From CAZSHX01 sp964606895 (lineage in GTDB: Bacteria > Bacteroidota > Ignavibacteria > Kapaibacteriales > UBA2268): a stretch of DNA of 64,000 nucleotides. The notes beneath the pieces were generated by a model. It did no database searches, was not told the origin of the DNA, and saw only the letters and a program-made list of their open reading frames with translations. Below, one piece after another: positions 42,282 through 50,199 of the stretch; position 1 is the first letter of the stretch; the number at the start of each line of letters is the position of its first letter. A program made the position numbers and the translations under genes. Where the stretch lies: positions 5,718 to 69,717 of the forward strand of contig CAZSHX010000015.1 in assembly GCA_964606895.1 (NCBI GenBank), written 5' to 3'.

Positions 42282-42635
42282 CTAAATTTTTTTTTCGTTA
42301 GTTGCAACTACTATTGTTAAATGGTTTGAGCGTTTTCTTACTCTGTAGGCTCTACCCATCGGAGCAGGTTGAATTCTTTTCATCATAGGTCCGCAATTTA
42401 CAAAAGCTTCTTTGATAAAAACGTCTTCGGGATTAACCGATTTGCCGTCTTCATGGTTAGAAAGATTGGCGATTGCAGAACGTAGTACTTTTTCAGCGTC
42501 AACCGAGCAATGCTTTGTTGAAAACTTAAGCATTCCGAAAGCTTGCGCAGCGTTTTTTCCTCTAATGAGATCAATAATCAATCTCATTTTTCTTGGAGAT
42601 GAACGTATATGTTTTTTAATAGCCTGAGCTTGCAT
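42282..42635 (-). CDS. rplV: 50S ribosomal protein L22
   Basis: 117 residues: IRSSPRKMRLIIDLIRGKNA, AVDAEKVLRSAIANLSNHE-like segment and APMGRAYRVRKRSNHLTIVV. L22 has a beta hairpin lining the exit tunnel. 12 bases separate it from rpsC, 17 from rpsS. Confidence 0.97.
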   Translation of the reverse strand: MQAQAIKKHIRSSPRKMRLIIDLIRGKNAAQAFGMLKFSTKHCSVDAEKVLRSAIANLSNHEDGKSVNPEDVFIKEAFVNCGPMMKRIQPAPMGRAYRVRKRSNHLTIVVATNEKKI

Positions 42636-42652
42636 TTTAGAACTCCAAAATA

Positions 42653-42943
42653 TTATTTCTTAGATCCGGAACGCTGATCTTTTCTATGTCCGGCATGACC
42701 TCTGTAAATTCTTGTTGGTGAAAATTCACCAAGCTTATGACCAACCATATTCTCCGATATATAAACCGGGATGAATTTGTTCCCGTTGTGCACTGCAATT
42801 GTATGTCCCACAAAATCTGGGGCAATGGTTGAAGCTCTGGACCAGGTTTTAACAACTGTTTTTTTAGCTGCCTGATTCAACGCATCAATTTTCTTTTGCA
42901 GTTTGAAATATATAAAGTAACCTTTTTTTAGCGAACGAGACAT
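42653..42943 (-). CDS. rpsS: 30S ribosomal protein S19
   Basis: 96 residues: SRSLKKGYFIYFKLQKKIDA, VVKTWSRASTIAPDFVGHTI, AVHNGNKFIPVYISENMVGH and KLGEFSPTRIYRGHAGHRKD. S19 sits in the 30S head beside S13. 12 bases after rplB. Confidence 0.98.
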   Translation of the reverse strand: MSRSLKKGYFIYFKLQKKIDALNQAAKKTVVKTWSRASTIAPDFVGHTIAVHNGNKFIPVYISENMVGHKLGEFSPTRIYRGHAGHRKDQRSGSKK

Positions 42944-42955
42944 AAAATCACCCTG

Positions 42956-43795
42956 TTATTTACCTTTTCTTGAACGAATTATATATTTATCTGATAAATT
43001 GCGTTTTTTACGTGTTTTCAATCCTTTTGCATACTGTCCCCAAGGAGATTCAGGATGCTGACGACCACCACCGGATTTGGAAGTACCTTCTCCACCGCCC
43101 ATTGGGTGATCAATCGGGTTCATAGCCATACCGCGGGTTTGTGGTTTTTTACCTCTCCAGATATTTCTTCCTGCTTTTCCAAGTAATATGTTTTCATGGT
43201 CAGAGTTTCCAACTGTTCCAAGAGTTGCATAACACTTTGCCGGAATCATTCTGATTTCGCCTGAAGGAAGTTTCACCTGAGCATATTTATCGTCACAAGC
43301 TACAATCTGTGCCGATGCCCCGGCTGTTCTAACCATCTGAGCCCCTTTTCCGGGTTTCATTTCTACGGCGTGAATGAACAAACCAACAGGAATTTTATAG
43401 AGAGGCATAGCGTTGCCATCTTTGAATTCTGCATCAGGACTTGCAACAATCACATCTCCGACTTTAATCTTGTTTGGAGCCAATATATAAGTACGAACTC
43501 CATCTTCATATTTAATCAGAGCAATTCTTGCTGAACGGTTCGGATCGTACTCGATAGTTTCGATCGTTGCCTTAATTCCGATTTTATTTCTTTTGAAATC
43601 AATAATTCTATAATTGCGCTTGTGACCACCACCACGATGTCTGGAGGTAATTCTTCCGGTATTATTTCTACCACCGGATTTTTTAAGCGGAACAACCAAT
43701 GGAGCATAAGGTCTGTCCGTTGTCAGCTCTTCAAATGTGCTGACCGAATATTGCCTTGTTCCGGGTGTTATCGGTTTTAACTGTCTAATTGCCAT
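42956..43795 (-). CDS. rplB: 50S ribosomal protein L2
   Basis: 279 residues: KPITPGTRQYSVSTFEELT, GGRNNTGRITSRHRGGGHKR, the SH3-like middle VEMKPGKGAQMVRTAGASAQI and the C-terminal MAMNPIDHPMGGGEGTSKSG, which approaches the peptidyl transferase centre. The catalytic-region His in NPIDHPMGGG is present. Normal length. Confidence 0.98.
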   Translation of the reverse strand: MAIRQLKPITPGTRQYSVSTFEELTTDRPYAPLVVPLKKSGGRNNTGRITSRHRGGGHKRNYRIIDFKRNKIGIKATIETIEYDPNRSARIALIKYEDGVRTYILAPNKIKVGDVIVASPDAEFKDGNAMPLYKIPVGLFIHAVEMKPGKGAQMVRTAGASAQIVACDDKYAQVKLPSGEIRMIPAKCYATLGTVGNSDHENILLGKAGRNIWRGKKPQTRGMAMNPIDHPMGGGEGTSKSGGGRQHPESPWGQYAKGLKTRKKRNLSDKYIIRSRKGK

Positions 43796-43832
43796 TTTTG
43801 AATTTTATTATCAAATTTCACAAATTTTTAAA

Positions 43833-44129
43833 TCAACCGGCTGTTCCGGCTACTATATCGATTGTCTGACCTTTTTTCAAAGTAACGTACGCTTTTTTAC
43901 GAAGCGCTGTTTTGCCACGCATAATACCTTTGCGGGTAAATCTGGATTTAATTTTTCCCTTAACCCTAAGTGTTCTAACGCTGACAACGTCAACTTCAAA
44001 CATTTCCTCAATTGATTTTTTTATTTCAATCTTATTGGCACCGGTACTGACTTCGAACACGTATTGCCCGAGTACGCCCAGTTTAGTGGCTTTTTCCGTT
44101 ATAACAGGTTTTTTAATTACTTCTATCAT
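43833..44129 (-). CDS. rplW: 50S ribosomal protein L23
   Basis: 98 residues: VIKKPVITEKATKLGVLGQY, VFEVSTGANKIEIKKSIEEM, FEVDVVSVRTLRVKGK and a basic loop (TRKGIMRGKTALRKKAYVTL). L23 marks the tunnel exit and docks trigger factor and SRP. 17 bases after rplD. Confidence 0.97.
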   Translation of the reverse strand: MIEVIKKPVITEKATKLGVLGQYVFEVSTGANKIEIKKSIEEMFEVDVVSVRTLRVKGKIKSRFTRKGIMRGKTALRKKAYVTLKKGQTIDIVAGTAG

Positions 44130-44146
44130 TTTTCCACTGCAAGATA

Positions 44147-44773
44147 TTAATTTTTAATAGCATTTTCAATTACTTCGATTGCGCTTTTGAATAAAAGCAG
44201 TTTTTTATAGCTAAGAATATCATAAGCTGAAATCTTGTCTGCCGGGCAGATATAAATATTGTTAATATTTCTTCCTGACATAAAGATGTTTACATCATCA
44301 GCAGGTAGAAGAATTAAAGTTTTCTGATTTTCAAGCTTAAGATTTTTTATAATCCCTGCCATTTGTTTTGTTTTCATTTCATTCAATGAAAAATCATCAA
44401 CCACCATCAAATTATTTTCAGATAATCTCAGCGAAAAGGCAGATTTTTTTGCAAGACGCTTAACTTTTTTAGGTAATTTAATAGTAAACTCTTGTGGTTT
44501 TGGACCGTGGATAGTTCCACCGCCAACCCATACCGGTGATCTTGATGAACCCGAACGAGCTGTTCCTCTACCCTTTTGTCTCCATGGTTTTTTACCGCCA
44601 CCTGAAACTTCGGCACGAGTTTTTGTTTTGCGTGTACCCTGACGCTGGTGGGCAAGATAGACCACAACCGCCTGATGCATCGCATGTTCGTTAGGTTCAA
44701 TAGCAAATACATCGTCGTGCAGTTCTACTTGTCCTGAGATATTACCATCTTTTGTATATAAGTCGACTAACAT
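44147..44773 (-). CDS. rplD: 50S ribosomal protein L4
   Basis: 208 residues: VDLYTKDGNISGQVELHDDV, VVYLAHQRQGTRKTKTRAEV, SGGGKKPWRQKGRGTARSGS, SPVWVGGGTIHGPKPQEFT and late ADKISAYDILSYKKLLLFKS. L4 has a loop lining the exit tunnel; in E. coli it also autoregulates the S10 operon. Confidence 0.97.
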   Translation of the reverse strand: MLVDLYTKDGNISGQVELHDDVFAIEPNEHAMHQAVVVYLAHQRQGTRKTKTRAEVSGGGKKPWRQKGRGTARSGSSRSPVWVGGGTIHGPKPQEFTIKLPKKVKRLAKKSAFSLRLSENNLMVVDDFSLNEMKTKQMAGIIKNLKLENQKTLILLPADDVNIFMSGRNINNIYICPADKISAYDILSYKKLLLFKSAIEVIENAIKN

Positions 44774-44781
44774 TTTATGCC

Positions 44782-45405
44782 CTATTGCTTTACAATTTCT
44801 AATAATGAATTTATTGGACCCGGCACACTGCCTTTAATAAGAATCACATTATGCTCGGGAATGATTTCAACTATTTCAAGGTTTCTGACCGAGGCGGTCT
44901 TTCCACCCATTCTGCCTGCCATCCGGAGTCCTTTGAAAACTCTCGAAGGATAGGAAGAAGAGCCGATTGAACCGGGGTGCCTTTGTCTGTCGGACTGTCC
45001 ATGCGTTGTCATACCGACTCCACTAAAGTGGTGGCGTTTGACAACTCCCTGAAATCCGTGACCTTTACTTGTTCCGGTAACTCTAACTTTGTCACCTTTT
45101 TTAAATTGTCCCACGGTCAATTCCTCGCCCAGCAGAAAATCATTAGTTAAACCTCTGAACTCTTTCAAAACTTCGGTAGGTTTAACTCCACCTTTTTTGA
45201 AATGTCCCATTTCCGGCTTATTTACATTTTTCTGTCTTTTTTCACCAAACCCAACTTGAATAGCAGTATAACCATCTTTATCTATAGTTTTTACCTGCAC
45301 AACAGGGCAGGGTCCTGCTTCCACGACTGTACAAGGTATGTGAATACCTGCATCAGTGAATAAACTTGTCATTCCGACTTTTTTACCGAGAATCGCAGCA
45401 GTCAT
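44782..45405 (-). CDS. rplC: 50S ribosomal protein L3
   Basis: 207 residues: ILGKKVGMTSLFTDAGIHIP, CTVVEAGPCPVVQVKTID, KGDKVRVTGTSKGHGFQGVV, HHFSGVGMTTHGQSDRQRHPG and KGLRMAGRMGGKTASVRNL. An L3 loop reaches the peptidyl transferase centre. 8 bases before rplD. Confidence 0.98.
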   Translation of the reverse strand: MTAAILGKKVGMTSLFTDAGIHIPCTVVEAGPCPVVQVKTIDKDGYTAIQVGFGEKRQKNVNKPEMGHFKKGGVKPTEVLKEFRGLTNDFLLGEELTVGQFKKGDKVRVTGTSKGHGFQGVVKRHHFSGVGMTTHGQSDRQRHPGSIGSSSYPSRVFKGLRMAGRMGGKTASVRNLEIVEIIPEHNVILIKGSVPGPINSLLEIVKQ

Positions 45406-45420
45406 TTCGAAAACTCCTTC

Positions 45421-45732
45421 TTACACTTTCACTTCAACATCAACGCCGGCTGGTAGCTCTAATCTCATGAGAGCGTCGATAGTTTTTTGGGTTGAGCTAA
45501 ATATATCAATCAATCTTTTATGAATTCTTGCTTCAAACTGTTCCCTTGACTTTTTGTCAACGTGCGGCGAGCGCAAAACTGTATAAACAGAGCGTTTTGT
45601 AGGTAGCGGAATTGGACCTGATACCACTGCCCCGGTCTGCTTGACAGTCCGAACTATTCTTTCAGATGATTTGTCAATTAAATTATGGTCGTACGATTTT
45701 AACTTTATTCTAATTCTTTGTGTAGTTGCCAC
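45421..45732 (-). CDS. rpsJ: 30S ribosomal protein S10
   Basis: 103 residues: RIRIKLKSYDHNLIDKSSER, GPIPLPTKRSVYTVLRSPHV and KKSREQFEARIHKRLIDIFS. It is also transcription antitermination factor NusE. The start is GTG at 45732, preceded by GGGAG; no ATG lies nearby. First gene of the S10 operon here, 69 bases after tuf. Confidence 0.96.
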   Translation of the reverse strand: MATTQRIRIKLKSYDHNLIDKSSERIVRTVKQTGAVVSGPIPLPTKRSVYTVLRSPHVDKKSREQFEARIHKRLIDIFSSTQKTIDALMRLELPAGVDVEVKV

Positions 45733-45760
45733 TTTTTTTCAACTCCCAAGTTAAATAATT

Positions 45761-45790
45761 CAGGGCTGTTTATTTTTTAGAACAGCCCTG
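45761..45790 (-). promoter_or_regulatory. Perfect hairpin between tuf and rpsJ
   Basis: CAGGGCTGTT / AACAGCCCTG is a 10-bp perfect stem with a 10-base loop. It sits between tuf and the rpsJ ribosome binding site. On the - strand it is not followed by a proper U tract, so it may act as a processing or attenuation site rather than a full terminator. Confidence 0.55.
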
Positions 45791-45801
45791 TTCAGGTCAA
45801 T

Positions 45802-47013
45802 CTATTCTATAATTTTTACTACTACGCCGGCACCAACTGTACGTCCGCCTTCGCGAATAGCAAATCTTAGTCCCGGATCCATAGCAACCGGTGTAATCAG
45901 TTCAATGCTGATAGCATCAAGGTTGTCACCCGGCATAACCATTTCAACACCTTCGGGAAGAGTCAAAATACCGGTTACGTCTGTTGTACGGAAGTAAAAT
46001 TGCGGTCTGTAGTTGCTAAAGAATGGAGTGTGACGTCCACCTTCGTCTTTGCCAAGTACGTAAACCTGTGCATCAAATTTATGGTGTGGAGTGATTGTGC
46101 CAGGTTTGGCAATAACCATTCCGCGTTCGATTTCATTTTTGTCAACTCCGCGAAGAAGTAGTCCAACGTTATCGCCGGCTTGTCCTTCATCAAGAAGTTT
46201 ACGGAACATTTCAACACCTGTGCATGTAGTTTTTTTCTGAAGACCGAAACCAACGATTTCAACTTCTTCCTGAACTCTTACAATTCCTCTTTCAATTCTA
46301 CCTGTTCCAACTGTTCCGCGACCTGTAATCGAGAAAACATCTTCAACCGGCATAAGGAAAGGTTTGTCAACGTCACGCATTGGTCTTGGAATGTAATCAT
46401 CAACTGCATCCATGAGTTCATAAATACATTTTAATCTTTCATCATCAGGTGTAACTGTTGAATCTGAACCGGCTTCTAATGCATGTAATGCTGAACCTTT
46501 GATAATTGGAAGGTCGTCTCCGGGGAACTCATATTTGTTAAGTAACTCTCTAAGCTCCATTTCAATCAATTCAAGTAATTCAGGATCTGCGATATCAACT
46601 TTGTTCATGAAAACAACAATTTTTGGTACACCAACCTGACGAGCCAACAAAATGTGCTCGCGGGTTTGAGGCATTGGTCCGTCATCAGCGGCGCAAACTA
46701 ATATTGCTCCGTCCATCTGTGCGGCACCTGTAATCATGTTTTTAATGTAATCAGCGTGACCCGGACAATCCACATGTGCATAGTGACGATTTGCCGTTTC
46801 ATATTCTACGTGTGCAGTTGCAATTGTGATCCCGCGTGCTTTTTCTTCCGGTGCGTTATCGATTGAATCGAATGTACGAACTCCTTTAGATGATCCATTC
46901 TTTGATAGCGCCATAGTAATAGCGGCTGTCAAAGTTGTTTTTCCATGGTCAACGTGACCAATGGTACCGATGTTAACATGCGGTTTGGTACGATCGAATT
47001 TTTCCTTAGCCAT
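45802..47013 (-). CDS. tuf: Translation elongation factor EF-Tu
   Basis: 403 residues. G1 is GHVDHGKTT, switch I ends in ARGITIATAHVEYE, G3 is DCPGHADY, G4 is NKVD and G5 is GSALH. The switch I segment carries SKGVRTFDSIDNAPEEKARG. EF-Tu delivers aminoacyl-tRNA to the A site. It is co-transcribed downstream of fusA (74-base gap). Confidence 0.99.
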   Translation of the reverse strand: MAKEKFDRTKPHVNIGTIGHVDHGKTTLTAAITMALSKNGSSKGVRTFDSIDNAPEEKARGITIATAHVEYETANRHYAHVDCPGHADYIKNMITGAAQMDGAILVCAADDGPMPQTREHILLARQVGVPKIVVFMNKVDIADPELLELIEMELRELLNKYEFPGDDLPIIKGSALHALEAGSDSTVTPDDERLKCIYELMDAVDDYIPRPMRDVDKPFLMPVEDVFSITGRGTVGTGRIERGIVRVQEEVEIVGFGLQKKTTCTGVEMFRKLLDEGQAGDNVGLLLRGVDKNEIERGMVIAKPGTITPHHKFDAQVYVLGKDEGGRHTPFFSNYRPQFYFRTTDVTGILTLPEGVEMVMPGDNLDAISIELITPVAMDPGLRFAIREGGRTVGAGVVVKIIE

Positions 47014-47087
47014 AAAAAGCTCCGTTTATTATAATATATGCTATTAAAAATAAAATAATTATCTATTTTACAAATTTATTTCGAATT

Positions 47088-49145
47088 TTAGTAGTTCTGA
47101 GATTTTATTACAGCGGTTTCGTATCTTGAAAACGTCATGGAATAAACTGCTCTGCCCTGACTTAATGATCTCAGTCTGGTTACGTAGCCAAACATTTCCG
47201 AAAGAGGAGCCAAAGCATGCACAACCTGCATATTAACTCTTTGACTGATTCCTTCAATTCTTCCCCTTCTCGAATTCAAATCGGCAATAATATCGCCGAC
47301 ATATTCTTCAGGAGAAACAACTTCAATATTGAAATATGGTTCCAAAATCTGAGGTGATGCTTTTCTAACCGCATCCCTGACTGCTATCGTTGCAGATATT
47401 TTGTAGCCCAGTTCAGTAAAATTTTCTTTGTCGTAGCTACCGTCAAGAAGTCTCACTTTAACGTCCACCATCGTATAACCCGACGGTCCCACTTGCAAGC
47501 CTTCATTAGCTCCCTTTTCAATTGCAGGAATAAATATCTTTGGAATGACATCATTAACAATCGCGTTTTCAAAAATCATTCCTTTACCAGTACCCGAGGG
47601 ACTCACTTCAACAACAACATGACCGAACTGATTTTTGTTCTGCATTTGCTTGTCAAATCTTCCTTCGTGGACAACTGTTTCAGTTATCGTTTCCCTGTAA
47701 GCAACCTGAGGCTTTCCTACTTTGGCAGGCATTTTAAATTCTCTTAAAAGTCTGTCAACAATAATTTCAAGGTGAAGCTCACCTACTCCGCTGATAATAA
47801 TCTGACCGCTTTCCTCATCAACTTTATAAAGAAAAGTCGGGTCTTCTTCGGCAAGTTTGCCCAAATCTTCGAGCAACTTTTCTCTATCAGCCAAAGTTCT
47901 GGCTTCAAGCCCCTGGTTAATCACAGGTTCGGCAAACTGAATTTTTTCGTACAATATTGGGAATTTTTGGTCGCAAAGCGTGTCTCCGGTTCTTGTAAGT
48001 CTCATATCCGGTACGGCAATAATATCGCCCGAATATGCTTCAGATATTTCTTCTCTCCGGTTGGCGTGCATTTTAAGAATCTTCTGAAATCTCTCCCTTT
48101 TTCCAATGGAGGAATTCAGCATAGTTTCGCCAACTTTAACAGTACCGGAATATATTCTAATAAATGTAAGCTTTTTGAGGAACGGATCAGAAAGGATTTT
48201 GAAAGCGAGTGCAGAGAATGGTTCATCATCGGAAGGAAGTCTTTGTAATATTTTATTGTGATCATCAACGTCAAATCCTTCGCTCCGGGCAATATCCACC
48301 GGCGAAGGTAAATAATCAATAATAGCATCTAACAAAGGCTGAACTCCTATGTCCATTTTTGATGAGCCGCAAAGAACGGGAATGAATTTTAATCCGATAA
48401 CTCCGTCTCTCAAACCTTTCCTGATTTCGGCATTGGTCAGTTCCTGACCTTCGAAATATTTGGAAAGCAGCACATCATCTGTTTCTGCCACAGCTTCAAT
48501 AATTTTTTCTCTGTATCGTAAGGCTTTGTCTTTAAGTTCCGTAGGAATTTCTTCTTCATGGAAAGTAACGCCTCTTGAATCCACATCATAATACAGAGCT
48601 TTCATCTCAATTAAATCGATGATTCCTCTGAAGCTATCCTCGGCACCGATTGGTAACGAAATTGCAACCGGGCGTGCTTTTAGTTTTTCAACTATCATCT
48701 CGAGAACTCTCTCGAAATTTGCACCCAGCCTGTCCATTTTATTAACAAATGCAATTCGCGGAACACTATACATGTCAGCCTGATGCCAAACTGTTTCCGA
48801 TTGGGGCTCGACACCACCAACGGCACAGAATATTGCAACGGCTCCATCTAATACGCGGAGAGAACGCTGTACTTCAGCTGTGAAATCAACATGCCCGGGA
48901 GTATCAATAATGTTTATATGATGCTCTTTCCATTGGCATGTCGTAGCCGCCGAAGTAATGGTTATCCCTCTTTCCTTTTCCTGTTCCATGTAGTCCATGA
49001 AGGCAGTGCCTTCATCAACTTCACCAATCCTATGGAGGAAACCTGTGTAATATAAAAATCTCTCTGTGGTTGTTGTTTTGCCGGCATCTATATGTGCCAT
49101 TATCCCGATATTTCTATACTTAGATATGGCGTCAGTCCGATTCAT
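47088..49145 (-). CDS. fusA: Elongation factor G, str-operon copy
   Basis: 685 residues. G1 is AHIDAGKTT, switch I ERGITITSAATTCQW, G3 is DTPGHVDF, G4 is NKMD. Domain IV includes VAYRETITETVVHEGRFDKQ. Unlike many EF-Gs it has RQ-type KQMQNKNQFGHV instead of KKQTGGSGQ(F/Y)A in domain IV, a feature I associate with EF-G2/recycling-type copies. It sits in the classic rpsG-fusA-tuf order. Confidence 0.95.
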   Translation of the reverse strand: MNRTDAISKYRNIGIMAHIDAGKTTTTERFLYYTGFLHRIGEVDEGTAFMDYMEQEKERGITITSAATTCQWKEHHINIIDTPGHVDFTAEVQRSLRVLDGAVAIFCAVGGVEPQSETVWHQADMYSVPRIAFVNKMDRLGANFERVLEMIVEKLKARPVAISLPIGAEDSFRGIIDLIEMKALYYDVDSRGVTFHEEEIPTELKDKALRYREKIIEAVAETDDVLLSKYFEGQELTNAEIRKGLRDGVIGLKFIPVLCGSSKMDIGVQPLLDAIIDYLPSPVDIARSEGFDVDDHNKILQRLPSDDEPFSALAFKILSDPFLKKLTFIRIYSGTVKVGETMLNSSIGKRERFQKILKMHANRREEISEAYSGDIIAVPDMRLTRTGDTLCDQKFPILYEKIQFAEPVINQGLEARTLADREKLLEDLGKLAEEDPTFLYKVDEESGQIIISGVGELHLEIIVDRLLREFKMPAKVGKPQVAYRETITETVVHEGRFDKQMQNKNQFGHVVVEVSPSGTGKGMIFENAIVNDVIPKIFIPAIEKGANEGLQVGPSGYTMVDVKVRLLDGSYDKENFTELGYKISATIAVRDAVRKASPQILEPYFNIEVVSPEEYVGDIIADLNSRRGRIEGISQRVNMQVVHALAPLSEMFGYVTRLRSLSQGRAVYSMTFSRYETAVIKSQNY

Positions 49146-49187
49146 AACATCCCCACAGCAACTAAATTGCCAAAGAACTAAAATTTA

Positions 49188-49655
49188 TTACCATTTAAAA
49201 TGAGCAAAAGCTTTGTTGGCTTCAGCCATTCTATGAATATCGTCACGTTTTTTAACTGATGAACCTTCACCGTTTGCGGCGGCCATAAGTTCAGCGGCGA
49301 TTCTTTGTGCCATTGACTTATCGCGTCTGGATGAAGCATAAGTTTTTATCCATCTGATTGCAAGAGCAACGCGTCTGTCTTCGCGAACATCAACGGGAAC
49401 CTGATAGGTTGCACCACCGACTCTGCGTGAACGGACTTCAATCACAGGAGCAACATTAGCAAGAGCTTTTCTGAAAACTTCCAGAGGCTCTTGTTTTGAG
49501 CGATTATGAATTATGTCAAAAGCATCATAAACCAGTTGTCTTGCTACGTTTTTCTTTCCCTGAATCATTATATTGTTGACAAATCTCGAAACAACTATGT
49601 CACGATATTTTGGATCGGGTGTCAAACGTCTTTTCTCTGCTCTTCTTTTTCTCAT
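49188..49655 (-). CDS. rpsG: 30S ribosomal protein S7
   Basis: 155 residues: RRAEKRRLTPDPKYRDIVVS, RFVNNIMIQGKKNVARQLVY, VRSRRVGGATYQVPVDVRED, ALAIRWIKTYASSRRDKSMA and the end MAEANKAFAHFKW. S7 nucleates the 30S head; in E. coli it regulates the str operon. Confidence 0.98.
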   Translation of the reverse strand: MRKRRAEKRRLTPDPKYRDIVVSRFVNNIMIQGKKNVARQLVYDAFDIIHNRSKQEPLEVFRKALANVAPVIEVRSRRVGGATYQVPVDVREDRRVALAIRWIKTYASSRRDKSMAQRIAAELMAAANGEGSSVKKRDDIHRMAEANKAFAHFKW

Positions 49656-49691
49656 TGTTGTATCTTTAAAAAATATTATTCTTCAAATTTA

Positions 49692-50081
49692 TTATTTCTT
49701 CACCGGTGCGGCTTTTGGTCTCTTAGAACCATATTTCGAACGCCCCTGTTTTCTTCCGTCAACACCTTGTGTGTCGGCTGTACCGCGAATAACGTGGTAA
49801 CGAACACCGGGAAGATCTTTTACTCTTCCGCCGCGAATATAAACCATTGAGTGCTCCTGAAGGTTATGACCTTCGCCTGGGATATAGGCTGTAATTTCAA
49901 AACCGGAGGAAAGTCTCACACGGGCAACTTTTCTCAGAGCTGAATTAGGTTTTTTGGGAGTTGTTGTATAAACTCTTGTACAAACGCCTCTTCTCTGGGG
50001 GCAGCTTTTTAATGCCGATGATTTACTTTTGTAAACAATCTTTTTTCTCGGCTTTCTAATCAGTTGACTTATTGTCGGCAC
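49692..50081 (-). CDS. rpsL: 30S ribosomal protein S12
   Basis: 129 residues: PTISQLIRKPRKKIVYKSKS, PQRRGVCTRVYTTTPKKPNSALRK in part (the KPNS streptomycin-region Lys is present), VRLSSGFEITAYIPGEGHNL and DLPGVRYHVIRGTADTQGVD. The start is GTG at 50081 with GGAG upstream. S12 sits at the decoding centre. Confidence 0.97.
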   Translation of the reverse strand: MPTISQLIRKPRKKIVYKSKSSALKSCPQRRGVCTRVYTTTPKKPNSALRKVARVRLSSGFEITAYIPGEGHNLQEHSMVYIRGGRVKDLPGVRYHVIRGTADTQGVDGRKQGRSKYGSKRPKAAPVKK

Positions 50082-50199
50082 TCAAACACTCCAAAAATGA
50101 AAATATAAATATTGATTTTGTTAGAGCTTGCAAAATTAGGAAAACTTTTTGTTAAAACCAAATGTTTGCAAGAAAAAAATTAAAAAAATGCAAAATAAA

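Noticed and set aside
47088..49145. Calling the str-operon EF-G a tetracycline-resistance (TetM-like) protein
   Set aside because: It sits in the rpsG-fusA-tuf context and lacks TetM-type motifs; EF-G motifs are intact.
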